NCBI RefSeq assembly: GCF_020215705.1
Contig: NZ_JAIWNB010000036.1
Span: 32,236-96,235, forward strand
From: Nonomuraea aurantiaca
Lineage (GTDB): Bacteria > Actinomycetota > Actinomycetes > Streptosporangiales > Streptosporangiaceae
Reading direction: 5' to 3'
Length of the DNA: 64,000 bases
The notes under the pieces were generated by a model that was given only the letters and a program-made list of their open reading frames with translations, searched no databases and had not been told where the DNA came from. A program made the position numbers and the translations under genes. Below, one piece after another: positions 1 through 8,306 of the stretch (position 1 is the stretch's first letter; every line of letters begins with the position of its first letter).

Positions 1-1
1 G

Positions 2-121
2 CTGGCCCGATCCCCCAACATCCTGGCGATCCCCGGCACCGGCTCACTGGCGCACCTGGAGGAGAACGTCGCCGCCGGCACGCTGAAGCTGAGCGAAGAA
101 GACCTCGCTCAACTGGGGTAG
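2..121 (+). CDS. aldo/keto reductase, C-terminal end (partial)
   Basis: Only the last 39 codons are present, entering from the left edge and ending at TAG 119-121. The translation reads SPNILAIPGTGSLAHLEENV and then ends in a short acidic tail with the dipeptide pair SEEDLAQL. The S-P-N-I-L-x-I-P-G-T-x-S/G-x-x-H-L-E-E-N pattern is the usual NADPH-binding C-terminal segment of the aldo/keto reductase superfamily, so an NAD(P)H-dependent oxidoreductase is likely. Substrate and start cannot be seen. It converges on the PP2C-like gene on the other strand. Confidence 0.8.
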   Translation: MARSPNILAIPGTGSLAHLEENVAAGTLKLSEEDLAQLG

Positions 122-164
122 GCGCACGTGGTCCAGGTGAGCGCGTGCATCGCCCATTCGAGCG

Positions 165-986
165 TCAGAGTTGCCAGTAGACGGCGGTGGCGTCGTCGTG
201 TGCCTTGCCGCGTGGCCAGCGGGCGCCGTGAGGATCGGTGTGTTCGGCCGTACGGACCTGGTTGATGAGTTCGGCAGGACCGTCGTTTTCCAAGATGTTC
301 AGGAGGCATCGCCAGCTGGCGAGCTCGAAGCAGTCGACCAGGCGCGATGCCCCGTCGCTGAGCAGCGCGGCAGCTCGTACCGCGTCAGGGGGAACGCTGC
401 CGGTAAGGGAGTGTTCGGCGGCCATGGGGTCGGTGGAGGCGACCCAGTAGCCTCCGTCCCGGTTGCGGTGCTCGAGCTGGGCCTCTACGGAAGCGAGGCG
501 TTCCTGCTCGTGCTCGTGGGAGCCGTTGGGGAGGGCGTCCAGGCGCGTTCGCAGGGTCGCCGTGACGTCAGCCAGACGATCGTCACTGACCACCATGGGT
601 TCTTCGGTGGAGTTCATGTCCAGGACGAGGATGGAGTCCGCCAGTACCAGCCAGTCCAGGGATCGCGTTGTCCGGCGGAGCAGGAGCACGGTTGCCGCAG
701 GTGATCCGGGATGTGCGAGGTCGCAGGTCGAGGAGTGCAGAGAGGAGACGGTCTTGATGCCCTCGGCCAGCACCTCGGCCAACGGGCGCTCGCCGGCCGT
801 CAGCATGGCGAGCAGGGACGAGCCGAGCATGCGCGTGTACCAGGCCACGGTGTGGACGCATCCGGTCCGCAGGCGTGCGGGATAGCCGGCGCCGTCGAGA
901 ACGACCACCGCGTCAGGGGTCGCGCCGACGAAGTCTTCGTTCTCCCGGTTGAGACCACCCACCTCGGTGGCGAAGGCCAGGCTCAC
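165..986 (-). CDS. PP2C-like protein phosphatase domain protein
   Basis: 273 aa. PP2C-type metal-binding motifs are visible: N-E-D-F near residue 16, V-V-V-L-D-G-A-G near 30, L-S-D-G-A-S-R near 210 and H-D-D-A-T-A-V-Y at the C-terminus. They match the Asp ligands of a stand-alone Mn/Mg-dependent Ser/Thr phosphatase fold. The usual DGMGG is altered to DGAGY, so activity is not assured. The open frame extends to 1085, but GTG at 986 lies behind a GAGGAG and starts exactly at the domain, so I prefer it. There is no membrane segment and no neighbouring kinase. It is unrelated in position to pstP at 31.2 kb. Confidence 0.7.
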   Translation of the reverse strand: MSLAFATEVGGLNRENEDFVGATPDAVVVLDGAGYPARLRTGCVHTVAWYTRMLGSSLLAMLTAGERPLAEVLAEGIKTVSSLHSSTCDLAHPGSPAATVLLLRRTTRSLDWLVLADSILVLDMNSTEEPMVVSDDRLADVTATLRTRLDALPNGSHEHEQERLASVEAQLEHRNRDGGYWVASTDPMAAEHSLTGSVPPDAVRAAALLSDGASRLVDCFELASWRCLLNILENDGPAELINQVRTAEHTDPHGARWPRGKAHDDATAVYWQL

Positions 987-1249
987 GCTGGTCAGTTCTC
1001 CTCGTGTCGGGACAGCGGACTTGCCCAATTCAGCCCGGTCAGGGTCGTACGGCGACGACAGCCGGGTCAAGGCCCTCAAGCGCAACCGCTACGGCCGAAC
1101 CGGCTTCGACCCGAAAGATCATCCTATGCGGCAATGACCGTGCGTGACGAGCTCGGAGCTCGCGTTTGACGGTCAGAGACATCGGTCGTGCCCAAGGTCA
1201 TAGCGAGAAGCGCACTGCCGATTGGGTGAGCCGATCGGCCGTGGAATTG

Positions 1250-1328
1250 GACCTTCCGGTGCAGGAGGGCTTTGACGCCGCTGTTGCACCGGAAGGTCAC
1301 TGTTTGTTGCAGGGATTTCGGGAAATCC
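1250..1328. repeat. two inverted repeats between the PP2C-like and propeller genes
   Basis: A perfect 14-bp inverted repeat lies at 1250-1263 and 1285-1298 (arm GACCTTCCGGTGCA, 21-nt loop). A second, 7-bp hairpin lies at 1313-1319 and 1322-1328 (GGATTTC/GAAATCC). Both are just downstream of the leftward propeller gene, so they may terminate it. The long perfect arms could also be a leftover of a mobile-element end. The rest of 987-1357 holds no gene I can support. Confidence 0.5.
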
Positions 1329-1357
1329 GGCGACGGGCACTGAGTCCAGCCGGATCC

Positions 1358-2566
1358 CTACTGCGGAGTGGTGGGTGTGGGGCCCGGGCGTACGGCGATG
1401 GATTGGCTCAGCGGACGGTCCCCGCCCGTGAGGAACGGCGATCCTGTGGCCTCCTTCAGTGTGCCGCCCGCTCCGATCTCGAACGCCGCCAGCTGGTTCG
1501 TGTCCCGGATGGCGGCGAAGACGTCCCGGCCGTCCGGGGTGATCGCGACCGCCGCGACCTCGGCGCGGTCAGGGGTGTGGACGGGGGAGTCGGGGGTCGG
1601 CTTGAGCGAGCCGTCCGCGAGGATCGTGAAGCCGAGCAGGCCGCCGGGAGCTGTGTCGACGTCGGGGTCGTTGCTGGCGACGTACAGGTGCTGACCGTCG
1701 GGCGTGACCTTGAGACCGACCGGGCCGGTGGGCGCGGGGAACGGCGATCCGGGCACGGGGGTTAGCGAGCCGTCCGCGCCGCGCCGGAACGCCCACACGT
1801 TCTGCCCGACCAGCGAGGTCACGTACACCAGGCCGCCGTCCGGGCTGATCGCGATCCCGAAGTTGGCCTGCCCGACCTTCGCCACGTCCTGCGCGGGGCC
1901 GAGCGTGCCGTCGAGGCGTACGGCGAATCGGGTGATGACCCGCGGCGGGCTGTCGCCGGTCTCGTCCACATCGGCGTACGAGAGGTAGAGGAAGCGCCCG
2001 TCGGGGGACAGCACCGTCTGCTTGGGGTTGTCGGAGGTGGCGCGGAAGTCGCCGAGCTTGCTGGGTCTGCCGTCGAGGCCGATCCGGTACGCCGAGATCG
2101 TCCTGTCGCCGGTGTTGGTCACGTACAGGGTGCGCCCGTTCGGGGAGACCGTCGCCCCCCACGGCTCGTCGCCGGTCTGGACGATCTGCGGGTTCGGCTG
2201 GAGCGCGCCCTGTGCCCCCACGCGGAACACCGAGAGCGTGTCGGAGTCGCTGTTGACGACGTACGCGGTGGCTCCGTTGGGGGTGAGGGCGATGCCCCGG
2301 GGGAACTTTCCGAGGGTGGACACGGGCTTCCCAAGCGGTCTGAGGACCGCCCCCGGGCCGATCGCCAGGGAGGAAACATCACCGGAGCGGGCGTTCGTGA
2401 CGTAGACCACGCCGCCTGACGGCGGCAGGACCGGCCCCGTGGTGGCCTGGGCCAGGGCGGGAGAGGAGACGGCGAGCAGCGCGGCCGTGGCCAGGACGGC
2501 AGCGCCCGCTCGCTTGGACGACCAGATGGACAGGGATGACTTCTTGTACTTCATGGATTTCCCCAT
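1358..2566 (-). CDS. exported YncE/lactonase-type beta-propeller protein
   Basis: 402 aa (or 398 from the internal ATG four codons later). A Lys-rich N-terminus, a hydrophobic stretch near residues 19-37 and the site SPALA-Q form a Sec signal peptide. The rest is about six or seven repeats of the propeller blade signature (V-Y-V-T-N / S-P-D-G-x-x-L-Y-V / A-F-x-x-x-x-D-G-S-L), as in the 6-phosphogluconolactonase/YncE superfamily. Lactonase activity cannot be inferred from fold alone. Many actinobacterial homologues are extracellular proteins of unknown ligand. It is a single gene, divergent from the dienelactone hydrolase at 2668. Confidence 0.75.
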   Translation of the reverse strand: MGKSMKYKKSSLSIWSSKRAGAAVLATAALLAVSSPALAQATTGPVLPPSGGVVYVTNARSGDVSSLAIGPGAVLRPLGKPVSTLGKFPRGIALTPNGATAYVVNSDSDTLSVFRVGAQGALQPNPQIVQTGDEPWGATVSPNGRTLYVTNTGDRTISAYRIGLDGRPSKLGDFRATSDNPKQTVLSPDGRFLYLSYADVDETGDSPPRVITRFAVRLDGTLGPAQDVAKVGQANFGIAISPDGGLVYVTSLVGQNVWAFRRGADGSLTPVPGSPFPAPTGPVGLKVTPDGQHLYVASNDPDVDTAPGGLLGFTILADGSLKPTPDSPVHTPDRAEVAAVAITPDGRDVFAAIRDTNQLAAFEIGAGGTLKEATGSPFLTGGDRPLSQSIAVRPGPTPTTPQ

Positions 2567-2667
2567 GGTTCGATAGATGGTCCTTCACCCGCTGGGCGTG
2601 CCATCCCGTTCCATCTGTTCCTGAAGCGCCGCTCCCGGCTGCGTGCCCACCACTCCAAGGAGTACCG

Positions 2668-3399
2668 ATGAGACACGACGTGCGCATTCCGTTGCCCGAC
2701 GGCGATTCACTGGCGGCGACGGTGGCCCTGCCGGAGGGGACGGCGCCCGTGGCCGGATGGCCGGGGGTGGTGGTCGTACACGAAATCCACGGCGTCGAAC
2801 CGGACATGCTTGATGTGATGGATCTGTTCGCCGAGCATGGGTACGCGGTGGTCCTGCCTGATCTGTACAGCCACGGCACCAAGGTCGGGTGCCTGGCGCG
2901 GGCTATGCACCAGCTCGCGACCGGTAAGCCGGGTCGGCCGACGGTCGACATTGACGCGACCCGGCGGTGGCTGGCCGGTCGTGAGGACGTCGATGGCGGT
3001 CGGCTGGGTGTGATCGGCTTCTGCATGGGGGGCGGGTTCGCCCTGGCGTATGCGGCGGGCGCGCCGCCCGGTGTGCGAGCCGCGTCGGTGAATTATGGGA
3101 TGGTTCCCCGGCATCAGGAGGAGCTGCGGTCGGTGTGTCCGGTCGTGGGGTCCTACGGTGGCCGCGACCAAGGGTTTCGGTCGCACGGCAGGCGGCTGCG
3201 GGAGCATATGGCGGCGCTCGGCATCGAGCACGACGTCGAGATCTATCCGGCTGCCGGGCATTCCTTCATGACCGACGGCCATCATCCCGTCGCGAAACTC
3301 GCGCTGTTTCCGTTGCGTCATGGTCTTGTCCGTTCAGCGGCGGACGACGCGTGGCAGCGTACGTTCGGCTTCTTCGACCAACACGTGGCTGGTGAATAG
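2668..3399 (+). CDS. dienelactone hydrolase family protein
   Basis: 243 aa, an alpha/beta-hydrolase of normal family length. The DLH triad is visible: Cys119 in G-F-C-M-G-G, Asp167 in G-G-R-D, His198 in A-G-H-S-F, plus the oxyanion/catalytic-loop Glu in H-E-I-H-G (residues 38-42). The reaction class is hydrolysis of dienelactones or related esters; the true substrate is unknown. The frame is open upstream to 2536, but ATG 2668 follows AAGGAG at 7 nt and starts the domain. No export signal, so cytoplasmic. The upstream neighbour is divergent. Confidence 0.85.
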   Translation: MRHDVRIPLPDGDSLAATVALPEGTAPVAGWPGVVVVHEIHGVEPDMLDVMDLFAEHGYAVVLPDLYSHGTKVGCLARAMHQLATGKPGRPTVDIDATRRWLAGREDVDGGRLGVIGFCMGGGFALAYAAGAPPGVRAASVNYGMVPRHQEELRSVCPVVGSYGGRDQGFRSHGRRLREHMAALGIEHDVEIYPAAGHSFMTDGHHPVAKLALFPLRHGLVRSAADDAWQRTFGFFDQHVAGE

Positions 3400-3472
3400 C
3401 TGGAAACCGCCAAAGGAGAAGTGCCCGGTTCAGTACAGACGGGCGATAACTCGGCTGATAGCCTAATTCACC

Positions 3473-3586
3473 ATGAGGAAAGCTATTGTCGCGTTAGCGA
3501 TCGCCGCTGCCACGCTCTTCTCGCTGTCCGCGTTCTTCGCGTCGCCTGCCTCGGCGACCGACGGGGCGATCGTCGTCGAAAATTGA
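3473..3586 (+). CDS. short exported peptide (37 codons, nine-residue mature peptide predicted)
   Basis: ATG 3473 to TGA 3584-3586 encodes 37 aa: a basic start (MRK), a hydrophobic core of about 19 residues, and a clear signal-peptidase site S-P-A-S-A. Only TDGAIVVEN would remain. This is a full Sec signal peptide with almost no mature protein, as in secreted peptide signals or in decayed genes. It lies between the dienelactone hydrolase and a strong terminator at 3615-3650. That supports a transcribed unit ending just after this stop. There is no clear Shine-Dalgarno. I do not recognise a family. Confidence 0.5.
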   Translation: MRKAIVALAIAAATLFSLSAFFASPASATDGAIVVEN

Positions 3587-3614
3587 TCGGCCCGTCATTA
3601 ACGCCATTTGAGGT

Positions 3615-3650
3615 CGAAGGCCACCACCCAGGAGTGGGTAGTGGCCTTCG
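3615..3650. terminator. hairpin terminator between convergent genes
   Basis: Perfect 10-bp stem CGAAGGCCAC/GTGGCCTTCG, then one mismatch, then 5 more bp closed by a GGAG loop, with a T-rich run (CTTCTTT) about 9 nt downstream on the plus strand. It separates the exported-peptide gene (+) from the M23 gene (-) and could serve both. Confidence 0.75.
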
Positions 3651-3682
3651 AGGTCGTGCTTCTTTATCGCACCGTTCTAAGG

Positions 3683-4588
3683 CTAATCGCAGTGTTCGAA
3701 GCCGCTGGTGTACGAGCTGCTGCCGACCGAGCCGCCCCACTTGACGCACTTTCCGGGCGCGCTGCGCTTGACCGGTCCCGCGTAATAGTCGTAGCTGCCC
3801 GAGTCGGTCGTCCGGTTTTCCCCTTCCGGTTCCAGGAAGGCCGACACCGCCGACGCTGTGCCGAGGCTGGTCGTCTTCAACGTCGCGACGCAGTTGTAGC
3901 CATTACCCGAGTTGTAGAGCAGGTAAGTGCGACCGCCGGTGAGAGCGGCGGAGTCGATGACGGAGTAGCCGCTGCCGCAGACCTCCTCAGCGGTGTAGGG
4001 GTTGCCGCCGCAGCCGTTGGTGCTCGTGACGGCCTTCTTCTGGCCCAAGGACACGGTCACGCCGTCCACGGTCGGGCTGGTGTCCATCGCGCCGCTGGAG
4101 GTGCGCTGTTCGTAGTGCAGGTGGGGAGCGTTGGCGCCGCCCGTCGAGCCGACGGTCCCGATCACGGTGCCCTGGCTGACGGTCATAGAGCTGCCGGCCG
4201 ACTTCACCTGGGTCGCGAGGTGGGCGTATCGGGTTCTGGTGCCGTCACTGTGCTGGATCTCTATCCACTTGCCATAACTCGTGCTTCCCGCGTCGTAGAA
4301 GTACGCGGTGCCCGCGGCGGTGGCGCGGACGGTTTCACCATTGATGTCATCGCCCCCGTAGTCCTGCCAGTCGATGGAGCCCGATGGATTGTGGGCGGGG
4401 GTTCCGGTCCAGTTGTTGGCGTAGAAGGTCTTCCCACAGTTGAACGGGCTCTTGTGGGACACGGCCATGACGCTGCTGTCCTGCGCTGAGGCGGCTTGGG
4501 GGATCAGCGCCGTCGCGAGAGTGAGCGTCAGGGCGGTGATCGTGGTTCTGAGGGTCTTGGGCCAGGTCGGCTTGCCAGTTGTGGGCAT
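3683..4588 (-). CDS. secreted M23 family metallopeptidase (LytM-type)
   Basis: 301 aa. Signal peptide at residues 1-35 (cleavage after AASA). M23 zinc and catalytic pattern: His66 and Asp73 in H-N-P-S-G-S-I-D, His123 in Y-A-H-L, and H-L-H-Y at 156-159. It is therefore a probable zinc endopeptidase acting on cell-wall or protein cross-links outside the cell. About 120 C-terminal residues carry several cysteines and no domain I recognise. The leader region 4589-4777 contains an unusually AT-rich stretch (about 4688-4750), a likely promoter region. Start ATG 4588 has only a weak RBS (GAGAGG, 6-7 nt away). Confidence 0.85.
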   Translation of the reverse strand: MPTTGKPTWPKTLRTTITALTLTLATALIPQAASAQDSSVMAVSHKSPFNCGKTFYANNWTGTPAHNPSGSIDWQDYGGDDINGETVRATAAGTAYFYDAGSTSYGKWIEIQHSDGTRTRYAHLATQVKSAGSSMTVSQGTVIGTVGSTGGANAPHLHYEQRTSSGAMDTSPTVDGVTVSLGQKKAVTSTNGCGGNPYTAEEVCGSGYSVIDSAALTGGRTYLLYNSGNGYNCVATLKTTSLGTASAVSAFLEPEGENRTTDSGSYDYYAGPVKRSAPGKCVKWGGSVGSSSYTSGFEHCD

Positions 4589-4777
4589 GCTTGCCTCTCT
4601 GAACGAGTCGTATGGGGGGATACGGTTAGGCGCCCAGGTCCTGATGTCGGTGAGCCTCGTGGTGACAGAGCTGCGTCGGGAGGGTCGATCATGAAGATAA
4701 CTCTGAAAGTTCTTTTCATCAATCTCTGTGATATGAAATTTTGCGGCTGTTCCGCTCGCGGTGGCGCGTAACGACTT

Positions 4778-6127
4778 TTAGTCCCCACGCCCCTCGCCGC
4801 GGTAGGCGGCCTGGGACTGCTCCATCTTGCGCTTGACCGGCGGCAGATGGTTGATCGTCCGCATCGCCGTCCGCATGCCTGCCAGCGCCAGACGGCCGAT
4901 GATCGGCCTGTGGACGGCGCCGTCAGCGCTCATCTGCTTGCGCGACTCGCGGACGGCGTCGAAACCGTACTCGCGCATCCGGTCCTCGTAACCGCCGACC
5001 GCCTCGAGGAGTGTGGACTCGCCGTCGCGGACGGCCGCAAGGTTGCGCGCCAGCAGGCGGGCATCGCGTAGTGCGGTGTTCGCGCCCACGCCGCGGCCCG
5101 GGGTCATGGTGTGGATGGCGTCGCCGATCAGGGTGACGTTGCCGGCCGGCCATGGGCCGGGCGGGACCGAGGTGCGGATGTTGATCGGGAAGCAGCTGCC
5201 GGGGTCGGCCAGCTCGAACAGCCTGCGCAGGTGGGGATGCCATCCTGCGGTCCGCTCCAGCACGAGCCGCTGCAGGTCGGGGCCCTTGAGGTCGAGCACA
5301 TCCGCCGGCAGCCGGCGAGCGGCCGCGGCCCAGCCCCACATGATGTAGTCGCGCGTGTTGTCGAAGGTGAGGCCGGGCCAGCCCGAGATGAGCCGGGCAT
5401 CGGTCGCGCCGATGCCTTCCCTGGGCCGGCCCTGCTCGTCCCACGGGAACTCCATGACGTGGTAGACGCAGAGGTAGCCCTTGGGCGCGAACACCATTGA
5501 CACGCCGTGCAGCATCTTCGGCGTGACCAGCTCGCGGGTCTCCGCCGTCAGCGCGATCTTGCCGGTGATGCCGACCAGCCCTGAATCCTCCAGTACGGCG
5601 TGCGGCAGGTACTGCCGGCGCACGCGCGAGTTCGTCCCGTCGGCGCCCACCAGCAGATCGCCGGTGGCTTGGGTGCCGTCCTCGAAGAACGCGGTGACGG
5701 TGCCGTCGGCGTTGCGCTCGTATCCGCGGAAGACCTTGTCGAAGTGGACGACGTCCTCCAGCCCGGTGAGCAGCACCTGACGCAGCGTCATCCGCGACAC
5801 CGACTTCTCACTGTCGACGGGGTCGTCGCCGGGCGGGCGGCCGTCGCCGAGCGACAGCACTTCCGTCAGCCTCTCGGTGAGTATGTTGGAGTAGCGCGGC
5901 GGCCGCGCGCAGGTCGCCAGGAACGTCTCGAACAGCTCGGGCGGCAGGCAGTCGTGCAGCGCGCGGCTGCCATCGGGGCTGATGCCGACGCGGTAACCCT
6001 GCAGCCCGTCGGCGCGGGTGCGGTCGCGCTCGTAGACCGCGACCTCGATGCCCGCCTGCTTGAGCCCGTGCGCCAGGCACAGCCCGCCGGTGCCTGCGCC
6101 GATGACGATGACCTTGATCGTGGGCAT
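4778..6127 (-). CDS. FAD-dependent monooxygenase (PHBH-type)
   Basis: 449 aa. The FAD Rossmann motif I-G-A-G-T-G-G is at residues 9-15 followed by an acidic strand end (V-Y-E-R-D). The second FAD motif G-D-A-I-H-T-M-T-P-G-R-G lies near residue 325. This is the aromatic-ring hydroxylase/flavin monooxygenase family, which uses NAD(P)H and O2. Substrate unknown. The start has GGAGGA 6 nt upstream. It follows the PadR gene by 3 nt on the same strand, so the two form an operon and PadR probably controls the enzyme. Confidence 0.85.
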   Translation of the reverse strand: MPTIKVIVIGAGTGGLCLAHGLKQAGIEVAVYERDRTRADGLQGYRVGISPDGSRALHDCLPPELFETFLATCARPPRYSNILTERLTEVLSLGDGRPPGDDPVDSEKSVSRMTLRQVLLTGLEDVVHFDKVFRGYERNADGTVTAFFEDGTQATGDLLVGADGTNSRVRRQYLPHAVLEDSGLVGITGKIALTAETRELVTPKMLHGVSMVFAPKGYLCVYHVMEFPWDEQGRPREGIGATDARLISGWPGLTFDNTRDYIMWGWAAAARRLPADVLDLKGPDLQRLVLERTAGWHPHLRRLFELADPGSCFPINIRTSVPPGPWPAGNVTLIGDAIHTMTPGRGVGANTALRDARLLARNLAAVRDGESTLLEAVGGYEDRMREYGFDAVRESRKQMSADGAVHRPIIGRLALAGMRTAMRTINHLPPVKRKMEQSQAAYRGEGRGD

Positions 6128-6130
6128 GGT

Positions 6131-6736
6131 TCAGTCCTCCGGGAGCTCGAGATGGTTGGAGGCGAAGGCGCGCAGCCGCTCCTCGCTCCAGGTCAGGCGG
6201 CCGGCGCGCAGGTCGTCGAGAACTCCGGCAACCCAGCGCAGCTCGGCCTCCGTGGCGGCACGCAGGTACTCGGTCTCCAGCAGCGAGACCCGGGGCACGT
6301 CTGCCTCCCCGAGCGCCGCCTCCAGTTGGGCCAGCCGTACCTGGAGGAGCTCGTGGCGCTCGCGCAGGAGGCCCAGCGTCTGCTCCGGGGTCAGTATCGG
6401 AAGGAACGTAAGTGCGGCAGGGAACTCGGGGAACTCGTTGCGTGGCGTCGTCAGCATCTCGACCATCCACTGCTGGAGCGCCTCGCGGCCCTGCTCGGTC
6501 AGCGCGTAGAGGGTGCGCTCAGGGTACTGCTGGTCGCGCTCGGTCTCGTGGACGGTGATCAGGCCCGCGTCGTGCAGCCGGTTGATCGTCTTGTACAGCG
6601 TGGTCCGCTGACCGACGTTGATCACCTCGTCCTTGCCCCACTGCTTGATCAGGGACTGCATGCCGTACGGGTGTAGCGGCTGGTAGGCGAGAAGGCCGAG
6701 GACGGCCATCGCCAGTGGTGATCGGCGTGTGGTCAT
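6131..6736 (-). CDS. PadR family transcriptional regulator
   Basis: 201 aa. An N-terminal winged helix (L-G-L-L-A-Y-x-P-L-H-P-Y-G-M, then G-Q-R-T-T-L-Y-K-T-I-N-R-L) and a C-terminal helical dimer domain give the PadR-s1/Vir C-terminal architecture. The frame is open to 6844. ATG 6736 starts the domain and lies just after a promoter-like element, which would make the mRNA leaderless. It is transcribed with the FAD monooxygenase. The palindrome in its own promoter suggests autoregulation. Confidence 0.85.
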   Translation of the reverse strand: MTTRRSPLAMAVLGLLAYQPLHPYGMQSLIKQWGKDEVINVGQRTTLYKTINRLHDAGLITVHETERDQQYPERTLYALTEQGREALQQWMVEMLTTPRNEFPEFPAALTFLPILTPEQTLGLLRERHELLQVRLAQLEAALGEADVPRVSLLETEYLRAATEAELRWVAGVLDDLRAGRLTWSEERLRAFASNHLELPED

Positions 6737-6772
6737 AGTGAAAAGATAACTAGTGTTCTGGACACTATACAA
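6736..6772 (-). promoter_or_regulatory. padR promoter with PadR-type operator in the spacer
   Basis: Reading the minus strand: TTGTAT (6772-6767), an 18-bp spacer, TATCTT (6748-6743), then 6 nt to ATG 6736. There is no Shine-Dalgarno, so a leaderless transcript is likely. The spacer holds TAGTG-N7-CACTA (6751-6767), an inverted repeat. A repressor bound there would sit between the -35 and -10. The same half-sites occur at the second padR gene (13937-13953). Confidence 0.5.
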
Positions 6773-6842
6773 CTCGGACGATGGCCCAGCTGCGGGCCTG
6801 GGTGGTTCTGCGGTGGATAGGGGTTTTCGGTAGCGTCGGGTC

Positions 6843-7700
6843 ATGCGGCTTCATGTGGGATGCGCGATGTGGACGCACGTGCCCTGGCAGGGACGCTTCC
6901 TGCCGCATCCGCTTCCTCCCGGCGAACGCCTGCGGGCCTATGCCACCTGGTGCAACGCGGTGGAGGGCAACACGACGTTCTACGCGACACCGGCGCGCGA
7001 CACCGTGGAGTCATGGGCCCGGCAGACCGACCCCGACTTCCGCTTCGTGGTCAAGCTACCCAAGTCGATCACGCATGAGCGCCGCCTTACCGGCGCGGGC
7101 GCCGACGAGGAGTTGCGCGCGTTTCTGTCGGCGATCGAGCCGCTCGAATCGCGGGCCCACGCCCTCTGGGTCCAATTGCCGGGGTCATTCGCGCCCACCG
7201 ACCTCGGTACCCTGGCGGCCTTTCTCCGTGGCCTGCCTCCTTCGTACAGATACGCCGTCGAAGTGCGTCACCGGGCGTTCTTCGACGACACGCGGTCAGT
7301 ACGGCTGCTCGAAGGCGTGCTCGCCCGCGCTGGTGCCGAATGGGTCCCGTTCGACACCACCACCCTTTTCCAGAGCCCTCCGACCAGCGACGCCGAACGA
7401 GACGCGTGGACGAAGAAGCCGCGCGTGCCGCGCCGGTCGACGGCTCTCACCGACCGTCCGATCGTGCGCTACCTCGGCCGGGATGCCACCGAACGTACGG
7501 TCGAGGGCTGGCAGGAGTGGGTCGCCACGGTCACCGAATGGCTGCGGGAAGGCCGCTCGCCGACGGTGTTCGTCCACACCCCCGACAACGCTGACGCGCT
7601 GAGCCTCGCCCGCCGGTTTCACGACGAGGTGCGGGCCCGGGTGCCCGAGGTCGAGCCGCTGCCCGAACCCATGCCGAGCGAGCCACTGACCCTGTTCTGA
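6843..7700 (+). CDS. DUF72 domain-containing protein (YecE-like)
   Basis: 285 aa. Opens with the family signature G-C-A-M-W (x) and E-G-N-T-T-F-Y near residue 42, then F-V-V-K-L-P-K-S-I-T-H and a C-terminal V-F-V-H-T-P-D-N-A-D, all typical of the TIM-barrel DUF72 family. Biochemical role unknown. It is divergent from the PadR/monooxygenase operon and shares their 106-bp intergenic region. No export signal. Confidence 0.85.
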   Translation: MRLHVGCAMWTHVPWQGRFLPHPLPPGERLRAYATWCNAVEGNTTFYATPARDTVESWARQTDPDFRFVVKLPKSITHERRLTGAGADEELRAFLSAIEPLESRAHALWVQLPGSFAPTDLGTLAAFLRGLPPSYRYAVEVRHRAFFDDTRSVRLLEGVLARAGAEWVPFDTTTLFQSPPTSDAERDAWTKKPRVPRRSTALTDRPIVRYLGRDATERTVEGWQEWVATVTEWLREGRSPTVFVHTPDNADALSLARRFHDEVRARVPEVEPLPEPMPSEPLTLF

Positions 7701-7756
7701 GCCCGGCGACCCCGAGCCGACCGGCGGCGCGAAGCCGAGGCCCATGCGCCCCTGCC

Positions 7757-8011
7757 CTAGATGGATTTCACCCACGAACGAGCCTTCGCCATGGGCATCG
7801 CGAGCTCGTCCTGCACGAGACGTACGGCTTCGTCCTCGTCGCCGCGCACCTTGAGCTGGCGCACGCGACCAGTGATGTCCATGGCCCTCATCGGGTCTGT
7901 GTACTTGTGTATGCGCCGCTGCCGCATGACCTTGACCAGCTGCATGACCCAATAGATGAGGAAGCTGAGAAAGAGTCCGGCGAAGAGGAGAGAAATCACC
8001 GTTTCTAGCAC
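7757..8011 (-). CDS. small membrane protein, unknown
   Basis: 84 aa from GTG 8011. Residues 3-24 form one hydrophobic helix (L-L-F-A-G-L-F-L-S-F-L-I-Y-W-V-M), followed by a basic segment (K-V-M-R-Q-R-R) and a soluble 50-residue tail. This predicts a single-pass protein with a cytoplasmic tail. I do not recognise the family. Its upstream side faces the left end of the IS605 element. Confidence 0.55.
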   Translation of the reverse strand: MLETVISLLFAGLFLSFLIYWVMQLVKVMRQRRIHKYTDPMRAMDITGRVRQLKVRGDEDEAVRLVQDELAMPMAKARSWVKSI

Positions 8012-8215
8012 GGATTGATCTTAGGATGCGGCCGCCGCCTCCCACGGAGGCCACACGGGGGACTCGTCCAGCTCGCACGCAAGCTTTGCCTTTTGACGGG
8101 GGCGGCAAGCGTCGGAGACTCAGACCGTTGTTGACGGCCTGCCGATGTCCCGCTCTCGACTGCCGGAGTTCTGCCCCTCGGGCCGTGGTCATCTACCAGA
8201 AGGTGAGCCATTGCT

Positions 8216-8231
8216 CCGGCGTTTACGCCGG
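8216..8231. repeat. IS605 left-end hairpin
   Basis: Perfect hairpin CCGGCG-TTTA-CGCCGG beyond the 3' end of tnpA. This is the position where Y1 transposases bind single-stranded subterminal hairpins. The cleavage site should lie roughly 15-25 nt to its left. Confidence 0.6.
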
Positions 8232-8306
8232 GGGTGGAGGCCCAGGTGGGAGTGCCCGCTAGGGCGCGAGGGTGTCCTGACCTGTCAGATTTGTCGACGG
8301 CTTTGC

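Noticed and set aside
1166..1765. 199-codon rightward frame
   Set aside because: Runs antisense into the beta-propeller gene; no domain and no ribosome site.
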